Shown here: positions 1 through 7,216 of the stretch, one piece after another
Layout: every line of letters begins with the position of its first letter
Position numbering within the stretch: the stretch's first letter is position 1
Assembly (NCBI GenBank): GCA_023255165.1
Contig: JALRJD010000192.1
Span: 1 to 21,389 of the forward strand
DNA length: 21,389 bases
Direction of reading: 5' to 3'
Origin: Porticoccaceae bacterium
GTDB lineage: Bacteria > Pseudomonadota > Gammaproteobacteria > Pseudomonadales > Porticoccaceae
Notes under the pieces: generated by a model
Databases searched by the model: none
What the model was told of the DNA's origin: nothing
The model's input: the letters and a program-made list of their open reading frames with translations, nothing else
Program-made: the position numbers and the translations under genes

Positions 1-29
1 AAATAGTGGTTGATGGTAATTTGCTTGTT

Positions 30-119
30 GCTCTTATTAACGGAGCTCTTAATAAAGAAGCTCTTAATAAAGGAGCTCTTAATAAAGGAGCTCTTTTTAG
101 AGAAGCTCCTATTAAAAAA
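30..119. repeat. 15-bp tandem repeat, six units
   Basis: Six contiguous 15-bp units start at 30, 45, 60, 75, 90 and 105. Units 3 and 4 are identical (GCTCTTAATAAAGGA), unit 2 differs at one base, and the outer units are more diverged. There are no spacers, so this is not a CRISPR array. The last unit runs into the T-tract of the HU terminator. Because 15 is a multiple of three, a plus-strand frame from the ATG at 13 stays open to the stop at 142-144 (43 codons, with a repeated ELLIK-like pentapeptide). I see no Shine-Dalgarno for it, so I treat the array as non-coding. Confidence 0.9.
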
Positions 120-138
120 GGCGCATCAAGGATGCGCC
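114..138 (-). terminator. Intrinsic terminator of the HU gene
   Basis: A perfect 8-bp stem, GGCGCATC (120-127) and GATGCGCC (131-138), has a 3-nt loop. On the minus strand it is followed by six T (114-119). It lies 32 bp past the HU stop codon, as expected for a Rho-independent terminator. Confidence 0.9.
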
Positions 139-170
139 TCTTAACCAAATAAAAAACCTTTGGCTGTAAC

Positions 171-443
171 TTAGTTAACAGCGTCCTTCAACGCCTTACC
201 AGCTTTAAAGCTAGGCACGTTGGCAGCTTTAATCTGGATTTCTTGACCGGTCTGCGGGTTGCGACCTGCACGGGCTGCGCGGTGCTTAACAGCAAAAGTG
301 CCAAAGCCAACCAAAGATACGGCATCGCCATTTTTCAGTGATCCGGTAACAGCATCAAGAGCTGAGTCAAGTGCACGTCCTGCAGATGCTTTAGAGATGT
401 CTGCGCCTGCAGCGATTGCGTCGATAAGTTCAGATTTATTCAC
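171..443 (-). CDS. hupB: DNA-binding protein HU (beta-type)
   Basis: A 90-residue histone-like protein of standard HU length. HU binds DNA non-specifically as a dimer, bends it, and helps compact the nucleoid. The GFGTF segment lies at residues 46-50, and the RNPQTG beta-arm (61-66) carries the intercalating proline at 63. The C-terminal NVPSFKAGKALKDAV is typical of the family. The start codon is GTG (441-443) with an AAGGGGAAT Shine-Dalgarno just upstream. The gene follows lon in the same direction, which is the usual place for hupB in gammaproteobacteria. It has its own sigma70-type promoter (545-573), a leader of about 95 nt, and a clear terminator. Assignment to HU is firm; the beta subtype rests on synteny with lon. 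Confidence 0.97.
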   Translation of the reverse strand: MNKSELIDAIAAGADISKASAGRALDSALDAVTGSLKNGDAVSLVGFGTFAVKHRAARAGRNPQTGQEIQIKAANVPSFKAGKALKDAVN

Positions 444-544
444 GGTATTCCCCTTTTATTGGAGTTAGTAATTCCTAGTCAGATAGAAAGGCTTTCACCG
501 GCCGAACGCAGTAGCTGTCTGGCCTCAAGCTCAATCGTGGGTAC

Positions 545-573
545 GTTATACCAATAGCCATTTCACGGGTCAA
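545..573 (-). promoter_or_regulatory. Predicted sigma70 promoter of HU
   Basis: Reading the minus strand, TTGACC (573-568) and TATAAC (550-545) are separated by exactly 17 bp, one mismatch each from the sigma70 consensus hexamers. The promoter lies between the lon stop and the HU start. Its -35 box and most of its spacer fall inside the dyad at 555-595. Confidence 0.8.
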
Positions 574-595
574 GCATCGTTTGCCGAAATGGCTA
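555..595. promoter_or_regulatory. 10-bp inverted repeat around the HU promoter -35
   Basis: TAGCCATTTC (555-564) and GAAATGGCTA (586-595) are perfect reverse complements 21 bp apart. One arm lies within the promoter spacer and the -35 box sits in the central segment. No T-run follows on the minus strand, so it is not an obvious lon terminator. A regulator site or a looped operator is possible, but the binder is unknown. Confidence 0.55.
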
Positions 596-607
596 ATTTC
601 TTTATCC

Positions 608-3022
608 CTAGTGGGTGCTTGGCCTGGAGGACTGTTGGTCATTCACTTGCGGCGCACTGCTGCGATTGTATTCCTCATCGCTGAGTGACTCCGGACTATG
701 CTCCAAAGCTATGGCCAAAACCTCGTCGATCCACTTCACCTGGCAGATATTAAGATCTGCTTTAATATTGTCCGGTATCTCCTTCAAATCACTACCATTA
801 TCGTCCGGGATAATAACGGTTGTGATACCGCCGCGGTGAGCCGCAAGCAGCTTTTCCTTTAAGCCACCGATCTTCAGTACCTGGCCGCGCAGAGTAATTT
901 CACCGGTCATGGCGACATTGGCTTTAACCGGAATGCCGGTTAAAACGGAAACCAGCGCCGTACACATGCCAACACCGGCCGACGGGCCATCTTTTGGCGT
1001 CGCGCCCTCGGGAACGTGGATATGCAGGTCGTTCTCCTGATAAAAATCCTTGCGGATACCCAGCGCCTTGGCGCGACTTCTGACCACGGTCAGGGCGGCC
1101 TGAATGGATTCCTGCATAACATCACCAAGCGAGCCGGTTTTGATCACCCGGCCTTTGCCCGGGATAGCGGCCGATTCGATAGTCAACAGTTCACCGCCCA
1201 CCTGGGTCCAGGCCAGACCGGTAACCTGCCCTATCTGATTCTCAGCCTCAGCGCGGCCATAATCAAAACGGCGCACACCGAGCAACGATTCCAGCTGTTC
1301 GGAGTCCACTTTATCGGTGGAAGATGCTCCGTCACGAACATGTTCGGTGACAATCTTGCGGCAGATCTTGGCGATATCGCGATCCAGCCCGCGCACGCCC
1401 GCTTCACGGGTGTAATACCTGATGGTGTCCTGCAGCGCGTGTTCGGTAATTTCCAATTCATTGTCTTTCAAACCATTGGCTTTGCGCTGTTTCGGCACCA
1501 GATATTTTTCCGCGATGGCCACTTTTTCACCCTCGGTGTATCCGGGAATGCGAATCACTTCCATACGGTCGAGCAGTGGCCCGGGGATATTCATCGAGTT
1601 GGCGGTGCAGATAAACATCACATCCGAGAGGTCGTAATCAACCTCCAGGTAGTGGTCATTGAAAGTATGATTCTGCTCCGGGTCCAGAACCTCCAGAAGT
1701 GCCGAGGCCGGGTCACCACGCTGATCCATGCCCATCTTGTCGATCTCGTCGAGCAGGAACAGTGGGTTCTTGACCTTCACCTTGGAGAGCTTTTGAATCA
1801 CCTTGCCTGGCAGTGAGCCGATATAGGTTCTGCGATGACCACGAATCTCCGCCTCATCGCGCACACCGCCCAGGCTCATGCGCACAAACTGGCGTCCTGT
1901 TGCGCGGGCAATCGACTCGCCCAGAGAGGTCTTACCGACACCCGGAGGACCAACCAGACAGAGAACCGGCCCTTTGATTTTCTTTACCCGATGCTGAACC
2001 GCGAGGAACTCAAGGATGCGCTCTTTGACCTCTTCGAGGCCATGGTGATCTTCATCCAGGGTCGCCTGCGCCGCAACCAAGTCATGTTTTACACGGCTGC
2101 GCTTTTTCCAGGGCACGCCGATCATCCAGTCGATATAGTTGCGTAAGACCGATGCTTCAGCCGACATCGGCGACATCATCTTCAGTTTGGTGAGCTCTGA
2201 TTTGGCTTTTTCCAGCGCCGCTTTCGGCATCCCGGCTTCATCAATTTTGGCTTCCAGCTGGTCAATTTCCGATCCGCCGTCGTCCATATCGCCGAGCTCT
2301 TTCTGAATCGCCTTCATCTGCTCGTTGAGGTAGTACTCGCGCTGGCTCTTTTCCATCTGCTTCTTAACCCGGCCACGAATGCGTTGCTCAATCTGAAACA
2401 GGTCTATCTCGGACTCCATCAATCCCATCAGATGTTCAAAGCGTTCAGTCAGATCAGCCACTTCAAGCACGTCCTGTTTCTGTTCGATGCTCAAGGTCAT
2501 ATGCGAGGCAATGGTGTCGGCCAGACGGTTGGCATCTTCGATACCACTGACTGTTGCGATCACTTCCGCGGGAATCTTTTTACTCAAGTTGACATACTGC
2601 TCGAACAGCGACATTGCCGAGCGGGTCAACACCTCGGCTTCGCGCTCATCCAGATCGCCGTCTGCCAGTGTTTCAATCTGCGTCTGCATAAAAGCGCCGC
2701 CCTCGGCGGGGTTGACCAGACTGACTCGAGAGACACCTTCGACCAGCACCTTGAGTGTGCCATCCGGCAGTTTGAGCATCTGCAAAATGGTTGCCAGCGT
2801 GCCAACAGAATAGAGCGCGTCGAGCTGCGGCGCGTCATCGGCGGGATTGCGCTGTGCGACCAACACCACCTGCTTGTCATTCTCCATGGCATCTTCCAGT
2901 GCCGTGATCGACTTTTCGCGACCAACAAACAGCGGCACAACCATGTGGGGATAAACCACAACATCGCGCAGGGGCAACAGCGGATAAGTGGTCTCTTTGG
3001 ATTCGGTTGCAGTAGTAGCCAT
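608..3022 (-). CDS. lon: ATP-dependent protease Lon
   Basis: An 804-residue cytoplasmic AAA+ serine protease that degrades misfolded and regulatory proteins (E. coli Lon is 784). The N-terminal substrate domain spans about 12-210 and is followed by a coiled-coil segment (about 210-290). The AAA+ module has Walker A GPPGVGKT (358-365) and Walker B LFLLDEID (421-428). The C-terminal protease domain has the catalytic Ser681 in PKDGPSAG and Lys724 in GGLKEK, spaced as in E. coli (Ser679/Lys722). The last 20 or so residues are a polar tail rich in Ser, Gln and Pro. The ATG start has an AGAGGT Shine-Dalgarno. The gene sits between clpX and hupB with its own promoter region (3089-3119), preceded by three 17-bp repeats and a 13-bp palindrome. 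Confidence 0.98.
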   Translation of the reverse strand: MATTATESKETTYPLLPLRDVVVYPHMVVPLFVGREKSITALEDAMENDKQVVLVAQRNPADDAPQLDALYSVGTLATILQMLKLPDGTLKVLVEGVSRVSLVNPAEGGAFMQTQIETLADGDLDEREAEVLTRSAMSLFEQYVNLSKKIPAEVIATVSGIEDANRLADTIASHMTLSIEQKQDVLEVADLTERFEHLMGLMESEIDLFQIEQRIRGRVKKQMEKSQREYYLNEQMKAIQKELGDMDDGGSEIDQLEAKIDEAGMPKAALEKAKSELTKLKMMSPMSAEASVLRNYIDWMIGVPWKKRSRVKHDLVAAQATLDEDHHGLEEVKERILEFLAVQHRVKKIKGPVLCLVGPPGVGKTSLGESIARATGRQFVRMSLGGVRDEAEIRGHRRTYIGSLPGKVIQKLSKVKVKNPLFLLDEIDKMGMDQRGDPASALLEVLDPEQNHTFNDHYLEVDYDLSDVMFICTANSMNIPGPLLDRMEVIRIPGYTEGEKVAIAEKYLVPKQRKANGLKDNELEITEHALQDTIRYYTREAGVRGLDRDIAKICRKIVTEHVRDGASSTDKVDSEQLESLLGVRRFDYGRAEAENQIGQVTGLAWTQVGGELLTIESAAIPGKGRVIKTGSLGDVMQESIQAALTVVRSRAKALGIRKDFYQENDLHIHVPEGATPKDGPSAGVGMCTALVSVLTGIPVKANVAMTGEITLRGQVLKIGGLKEKLLAAHRGGITTVIIPDDNGSDLKEIPDNIKADLNICQVKWIDEVLAIALEHSPESLSDEEYNRSSAPQVNDQQSSRPSTH

Positions 3023-3088
3023 GGTTACCTCTAATTAAGTGGGATCGAGCCGGGGGCCGGATTTCCGATCTATTTTATTCTTAGACTA

Positions 3089-3119
3089 TTTATATTGGGA
3101 CTCGCCGGGGAAAAACAAC
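3089..3119 (-). promoter_or_regulatory. Candidate lon promoter, overlapping sigma70 and sigma32 elements
   Basis: On the minus strand TTGTTT (3118-3113) and TATAAA (3094-3089) are 18 bp apart, a fair sigma70 promoter. The same segment holds CCCAATAT (3099-3092), which matches seven of eight heat-shock -10 positions (CCCCATNT). It lies 13 bp from GTTGTTT, a partial match to CTTGAAA. lon is under sigma32 control in E. coli, so dual use is plausible here. The -35 match for sigma32 is weak. Confidence 0.5.
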
Positions 3120-3166
3120 CTTAAAAACAGGCATTATTGATTAAAACAGGGGTATTTAGTCGAACG

Positions 3167-3179
3167 GCACTGACAGTGC
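3167..3179. promoter_or_regulatory. 13-bp perfect palindrome upstream of lon
   Basis: GCACTGACAGTGC is a perfect dyad around a single central base. It lies about 50 bp upstream of the predicted lon -35 and just before the 17-bp repeat array. It could be an operator, but nothing in the window identifies the regulator. Confidence 0.4.
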
Positions 3180-3190
3180 TTTGTAGCGAT

Positions 3191-3241
3191 CGTTAAATCG
3201 TACCGGTCGTTAAATCGTACCGGTCGTTAAATTGTACCAGG
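3191..3241. repeat. 17-bp tandem repeat, three units, between clpX and lon
   Basis: Two identical units CGTTAAATCGTACCGGT (3191-3207 and 3208-3224) are followed by a third (3225-3241) with three changes. The array lies directly downstream of the clpX terminator and upstream of the lon promoter. The copies are contiguous with no spacers. Confidence 0.9.
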
Positions 3242-3245
3242 CATT

Positions 3246-3266
3246 AAAAAGGCGACTCTCGTCGCC
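3246..3266 (-). terminator. Intrinsic terminator of clpX
   Basis: Stem GGCGAC/GTCGCC (3251-3256 and 3261-3266) encloses a 4-nt loop (GAGA on the minus strand). It is followed on the minus strand by five T (3246-3250), and lies 46 bp after the clpX stop. It separates clpX from lon transcription. Confidence 0.85.
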
Positions 3267-3312
3267 CTTCTATTTTCATTGCCTAATCACCGCTTGTACC
3301 GCCGGCGAAACT

Positions 3313-4599
3313 CTACGCGTCGTCGCTGGCTACTTTCTGCTCGTTTTGTTCATAGACCAGCAGTGGCTCGTTCTCGCCATTGATTACGGCAGCATCAACC
3401 ACCACTTTGACCACACTGGTCTCGGAGGGGATAAGATACATTGTGTCGAGCAATACGGTTTCCAGAATCGAACGCAGGCCTCGCGCTCCGGTCTTGCGCT
3501 CAATGGCCTTGTCGGCAATGGCGTCAAGTGCGTCGCGACGTAGATCGAGATCCACCCCTTCCATTGCAAACAGTGATTGATACTGTTTGAACAGCGCATT
3601 CTTGGGCTCGACCAGAATGTTGACCAGCGCGTCGCGATCCAGCTCTTGCAGTGTCGCAACCACAGGCAGGCGACCAATAAATTCCGGAATCAGACCGTAG
3701 CCAATCAGATCGCTGGGCTGAACATCGAGCAGCGTGTCGCCAATCGACTTCTGGCTGTCTTTGCTGTTGACCTCGGCCTTAAACCCGATGCCACCCTTCT
3801 CCGAGCGATCTCTGATCACCTTCTCCAGGCCAGCAAAAGCACCACCACAGATAAACAGAATATTGGAGGTGTCAACCTGGAGGAACTCCTGCTGCGGGTG
3901 CTTGCGGCCACCCTGGGGCGGTACCGAGGCAACCGTGCCTTCGATCAGCTTGAGCAGTGCCTGCTGCACACCCTCGCCAGACACATCGCGGGTGATTGAT
4001 GGGTTGTCCGACTTGCGGGAAATCTTGTCGATCTCGTCGATATAGACAATACCACGCTGGGCTTTGTCGACATCGTAGTCGCACTTCTGCAGCAGCTTTT
4101 GAATAATATTTTCAACATCTTCACCAACATAACCGGCTTCAGTCAGCGTAGTTGCATCGGCAATGGTAAAGGGAACATCGAGCATGCGCGCCAGCGTTTC
4201 AGCCAGCAGGGTTTTACCGCTACCGGTTGGGCCAATCAGCAAAATATTGCTCTTGCCCAACTCGACGTCGGCATAATCTGAACCAGTCTCTTTGACTTGG
4301 AGACGCTTGTAATGGTTGTAAACCGCGACAGAGAGAATTCGTTTGGCGCGCTCCTGACCGATCACATAGGCGTCAAGGTTGCCTTTAATCTCGGCGGGAA
4401 CTGGCAGCTCATCGTTGCTATCGCCAGCTTCGGCGACAATCGCTTCTTCGGAAATAATATCGTTGCAGAGGTCGACGCATTCGTCGCAGATATAGACTGA
4501 AGGTCCCGCTATCAGACGTCGCACTTCATTCTGATTCTTGCCGCAAAATGAGCAATAGAGAAGCTTTCCGCTTTCCCCTTTAGTGTCGTCATCGCTCAT
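3313..4599 (-). CDS. clpX: ClpX, ATP-dependent unfoldase of ClpXP
   Basis: A 428-residue AAA+ unfoldase of usual length that recognises substrates, unfolds them and feeds them into ClpP. The N-terminal zinc-binding domain has Cys16, Cys19, Cys38 and Cys41. The AAA+ core shows Walker A GPTGSGKT (123-130), the pore-1 loop GYVGE (156-160) and Walker B IVYIDEID (184-191). It also shows the RKH loop (232-234), the ClpP-contacting IGF loop (271-273) and sensor-2 GARG (371-374). The ATG start has GGAGGT six bases upstream. It lies 88 bp downstream of clpP on the same strand and ends in its own terminator. No functional residue looks altered. Confidence 0.98.
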   Translation of the reverse strand: MSDDDTKGESGKLLYCSFCGKNQNEVRRLIAGPSVYICDECVDLCNDIISEEAIVAEAGDSNDELPVPAEIKGNLDAYVIGQERAKRILSVAVYNHYKRLQVKETGSDYADVELGKSNILLIGPTGSGKTLLAETLARMLDVPFTIADATTLTEAGYVGEDVENIIQKLLQKCDYDVDKAQRGIVYIDEIDKISRKSDNPSITRDVSGEGVQQALLKLIEGTVASVPPQGGRKHPQQEFLQVDTSNILFICGGAFAGLEKVIRDRSEKGGIGFKAEVNSKDSQKSIGDTLLDVQPSDLIGYGLIPEFIGRLPVVATLQELDRDALVNILVEPKNALFKQYQSLFAMEGVDLDLRRDALDAIADKAIERKTGARGLRSILETVLLDTMYLIPSETSVVKVVVDAAVINGENEPLLVYEQNEQKVASDDA

Positions 4600-4687
4600 T
4601 GTGTACCTCCAGTAAAACTGACAAAAACAATATAAATCAGTTAGTTGCAGCTAATAGTTATTGCGTTAAGAGAGAAGACTAGCCGCT

Positions 4688-5317
4688 CTATCCACGTTTG
4701 TCCAGCACGTCGTCAACCAGGCCATAGGCCTTGGATTCTTCCGCACTCATAAAATTATCGCGTTCAGTATCTTCAGTGACCTTTTTAACCGACTGCCCGG
4801 TGTGCTTGGCCATCAGATCATTCAGACGTGCCTTGATCTTGAGGATTTCCTGAGACTGAATATGAATATCGGTCGCCTGCCCCTGAGCACCGCCACTTGG
4901 CTGGTGAATCATGGTTCGCGAATTGGGCAGACAGTAACGCTTGCCCGCCGCACCAGCGGCGAGCAGGAAGGCGCCCATGCTGGCAGCCTGACCGATACAC
5001 ATAGTGCTGACGTCCGGCTTGATAAACTGCATGGTGTCGTAAATAGACAGGCCCGCCGTTACCGAACCGCCTGGGGAGTTGATATAAAGATGGATGTCTT
5101 TGTCCGGATTTTCAGACTCCAGAAACAGCATCTGGGCTACAATCAGGTTAGCCATATGATCTTCAACCTGGCCAACCAGAAAGATCACTCGCTCCTTCAG
5201 CAGTCTGGAATAGATATCGTAGGCTCTCTCACCTCGAGAGCTCTGCTCCACCACCATGGGTACCAGACCACTGGCTTCAATATCCTGTCTATTGCCGGCG
5301 TTTAATTGAAAACTCAT
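4688..5317 (-). CDS. clpP: ClpP, ATP-dependent Clp protease proteolytic subunit
   Basis: A 209-residue serine peptidase that forms the tetradecameric barrel of ClpXP/ClpAP in the cytoplasm. The catalytic triad is visible as Ser113 (GQAASMGAF), His138 (MIHQP) and Asp187, at the spacing of E. coli Ser111/His136/Asp185 (precursor numbering). A short N-terminal propeptide is likely, as in E. coli. The ATG start is preceded by AGCGAGGAAG. It lies 168 bp downstream of tig. That gap holds a hairpin (5403-5430) and a 16-bp direct duplication (5342-5373) close to the ribosome binding site. Confidence 0.98.
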   Translation of the reverse strand: MSFQLNAGNRQDIEASGLVPMVVEQSSRGERAYDIYSRLLKERVIFLVGQVEDHMANLIVAQMLFLESENPDKDIHLYINSPGGSVTAGLSIYDTMQFIKPDVSTMCIGQAASMGAFLLAAGAAGKRYCLPNSRTMIHQPSGGAQGQATDIHIQSQEILKIKARLNDLMAKHTGQSVKKVTEDTERDNFMSAEESKAYGLVDDVLDKRG

Positions 5318-5341
5318 CGCTTCCTCGCTATTTTCGTTAAC

Positions 5342-5373
5342 GTTTATCGCTCTGTCCGTTTACTGCTCTGTCC
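5342..5373. repeat. 16-bp tandem duplication in the clpP leader
   Basis: GTTTATCGCTCTGTCC (5342-5357) is followed directly by GTTTACTGCTCTGTCC (5358-5373), with two differences. It lies about 25-56 bp upstream of the clpP start on the minus strand. Confidence 0.8.
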
Positions 5374-5402
5374 TATGTACGCACCAAATGAGCAATACAG
5401 AT

Positions 5403-5430
5403 TCCGGCGTCACGCTTTTTTGACACCGGA
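5403..5430 (-). other. Hairpin in the tig-clpP spacer
   Basis: Arms 5403-5412 (TCCGGCGTCA) and 5421-5430 (TGACACCGGA) pair over 10 bp, with one G-U wobble on the minus-strand RNA and an 8-nt loop. No T-run follows on the minus strand, so it is more likely an RNA-processing or attenuation structure than a full terminator. Confidence 0.5.
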
Positions 5431-5485
5431 TTCTTATCACCACTCTTTTTTTAAAATCTTGGTGTGCTGCCCGGGGCAACCGATC

Positions 5486-6808
5486 TTATGCGTCAGCAGC
5501 GCTCGGCTCCGGATCAGGCTTCACCGCATCCTCATAGGAGCACTTCTCTTCCTTAACCTTCGCCTTTGACAGCACCAGCTCGGTAACCTGATCTTCCAAC
5601 ACTACAGCCTCAACCGAACTCAACAGTTCTGGCTGACTGTAATAATAGTCGACAACTTCCTTTGGCTGTTCGTAGGTTGAAGCGATCTCGTTAATTCTCT
5701 CGCGCACAGAGTCTTCATCGGGAGTAAGTTCTTCAACTTTAATAATCTCGGAGACAATTACACCCAGCGCCGCACGACGTTCAGCTTTGTCTCTGAACAT
5801 ATCGTCAGGAAGGATGCTTAGATCGATCTGCTGACCACCGCCAAACTGCTGCACCATCTGTTGCTTAAGCTGGAGAATCTCATTGTCGACCAGCGCAGCT
5901 GGCAGCTCGACCTTGTTAAGGTCAAACAGCTGGCTCATTACACGGTTTTTCACCTTGTTGCGAATCGCGTTGCGCAGCTCACGCTCCATATTGTTGCGCA
6001 CGTCTTCGCGGAACTTCTCTTCACCGCCTTCACTGACGCCGTAGAGTTTGAAAAACTCATCGTCCATCTCTGGCAGTTGCTTGGAGGAAACGGAGTTAAC
6101 CTTGACCGCGAACTCAACCTTGGCGCCTTTGAGCTCTTCCGCATGATAGTCTTTGGGAAACTTGAGCTTGAGCACTTTCTCGTCACCAGCGCTTACACCG
6201 ATCAGGCCATCTTCAAAGCCCGGGATCATGCTGTTTGAACCCAGCACCAGATCCTGACCTTCAGCCTTGCCACCGGCAAATTCTTCACCGCCTTTGGTGC
6301 CGACAAAGTCAATATTGATCTGATCACCATCCGCCGCAGGCTTGTCAGAGGCTTCAAAGGTCGCCTGCTGATTGCGCAGCACGTCGATCATCTTGTCGAC
6401 ATCTGCATCGCTTAAATCGGTTACCGGACGCGCAATTGAGACCTTCTCCAGGCCTGCCAGCGCGACTTCGGGGTAGACCTCAAAGACTGCCAGATATTCC
6501 AGATCCTGGCCTTCGGCATCTTTTATATCATCAATGCGAGGCTGACCCACCGGACGCAGTTTTTCCTGAGAGATGGCTTCATAAAAAGTCGAATTGACGA
6601 TTTCACCAATCACTTCCTGACGCACACCTTTGCCAAACTGCTGCTTGACCACTTTAAGCGGCACTTTGCCTTTGCGAAAACCTTTGATACTGACGGTTTT
6701 GGTGGCTTTTTGAAGACGCTGGGTGACTTCATTCTCAATACGGTCGGCAGGGACACCAATCTTGAGCTGTCGCTCAAGGCCAGTGCTGGACTCGATGGAA
6801 ACCTGCAT
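5486..6808 (-). CDS. tig: Trigger factor, ribosome-associated chaperone
   Basis: A 440-residue trigger factor (E. coli 432) that binds nascent chains at the ribosome exit tunnel and has peptidyl-prolyl isomerase activity. The N-terminal ribosome-binding domain has the signature GFRKGKVP at 43-50. A FKBP-type PPIase domain (about 150-245) includes the GSNSMIPGFEDGL segment. The rest is the helical C-terminal chaperone body with an acidic, proline-containing tail. The ATG start has GAGGAAAA upstream. It begins 31 bp after the tRNA-Leu 3' end on the same strand, so it may be co-transcribed with the tRNA, and it precedes clpP in the conserved tig-clpP-clpX-lon order. Confidence 0.97.
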   Translation of the reverse strand: MQVSIESSTGLERQLKIGVPADRIENEVTQRLQKATKTVSIKGFRKGKVPLKVVKQQFGKGVRQEVIGEIVNSTFYEAISQEKLRPVGQPRIDDIKDAEGQDLEYLAVFEVYPEVALAGLEKVSIARPVTDLSDADVDKMIDVLRNQQATFEASDKPAADGDQINIDFVGTKGGEEFAGGKAEGQDLVLGSNSMIPGFEDGLIGVSAGDEKVLKLKFPKDYHAEELKGAKVEFAVKVNSVSSKQLPEMDDEFFKLYGVSEGGEEKFREDVRNNMERELRNAIRNKVKNRVMSQLFDLNKVELPAALVDNEILQLKQQMVQQFGGGQQIDLSILPDDMFRDKAERRAALGVIVSEIIKVEELTPDEDSVRERINEIASTYEQPKEVVDYYYSQPELLSSVEAVVLEDQVTELVLSKAKVKEEKCSYEDAVKPDPEPSAADA

Positions 6809-6839
6809 GGATTTTCCTCACGATGATACTGGGTAAATT

Positions 6840-6924
<85 letters not shown>

Positions 6925-6940
6925 ATAAAAACGCGCTTTT

Positions 6941-6969
6941 ATTATCAGGTAGAAAGCGGGCCAACTCAA
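6941..6969 (-). promoter_or_regulatory. Predicted promoter of tRNA-Leu (and possibly tig)
   Basis: On the minus strand TTGAGT (6969-6964) and GATAAT (6946-6941) are 17 bp apart. The sequence after the -10 contains GCGCG, the kind of GC-rich discriminator seen at stringently controlled tRNA promoters. Predicted transcription starts a few bases before the tRNA 5' end. Confidence 0.75.
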
Positions 6970-6972
6970 TTT

Positions 6973-6994
6973 GCACTCAAGTCGCACTCAAGTC
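6973..6994. repeat. 11-bp perfect tandem duplication upstream of the tRNA promoter
   Basis: GCACTCAAGTC occurs twice without a gap, four bases upstream of the tRNA-Leu -35 element. It is too short to identify further. Confidence 0.8.
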
Positions 6995-7101
6995 GAAAAG
7001 GCCCCCTTAAAAGCGGCGTGAAGTTTGCCACAGCCCTTGGCATTCAGCAACTAAGATTGGGGAAGAAGAGGCTCAAACAACGATATGCAAGCGATATTCA
7101 A

Positions 7102-7212
7102 GCTCTCTGGCAATTTTCCGCCAGAGAGCCTGATTGTCAGCTTCCAGGCAACTCCTTAAAACACGCTGCCTGGATTAAGTGGCCTGGTGTCAGTGGCCTG
7201 GTTTAAACAGGC
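7102..7212. other. Cluster of dyads downstream of the CsgG operon
   Basis: Three hairpin-forming dyads follow one another: a perfect 10-bp stem GCTCTCTGGC/GCCAGAGAGC (7102-7111, 7120-7129), an 8-bp stem TCCAGGCA/TGCCTGGA (7143-7150, 7167-7174), and a 5-bp stem GCCTG/CAGGC (7196-7200, 7208-7212). A 14-bp direct duplication starting AGTGGCCTGGT lies at 7178-7205. No T-tract follows any stem on either strand. They lie between the CsgG operon end and the tRNA promoter and may protect the 3' end of the CsgG mRNA. I see no convincing gene in 6925-7216. Confidence 0.5.
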
Positions 7213-7216
7213 AGAG

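Noticed and set aside
30..119. CRISPR-like array
   Set aside because: The units are contiguous with no unique spacers and no cas genes are present, so it is a plain tandem repeat.
1016..1816. 266-codon frame antisense to lon
   Set aside because: The lon frame is intact with all catalytic residues. The antisense frame is a by-product of its codon pattern and has no family resemblance.
7018..7206. 62-codon plus-strand frame between tRNA-Leu and the CsgG operon
   Set aside because: It starts with GTG, has no Shine-Dalgarno, overlaps several hairpins and direct repeats, and resembles no protein I know.
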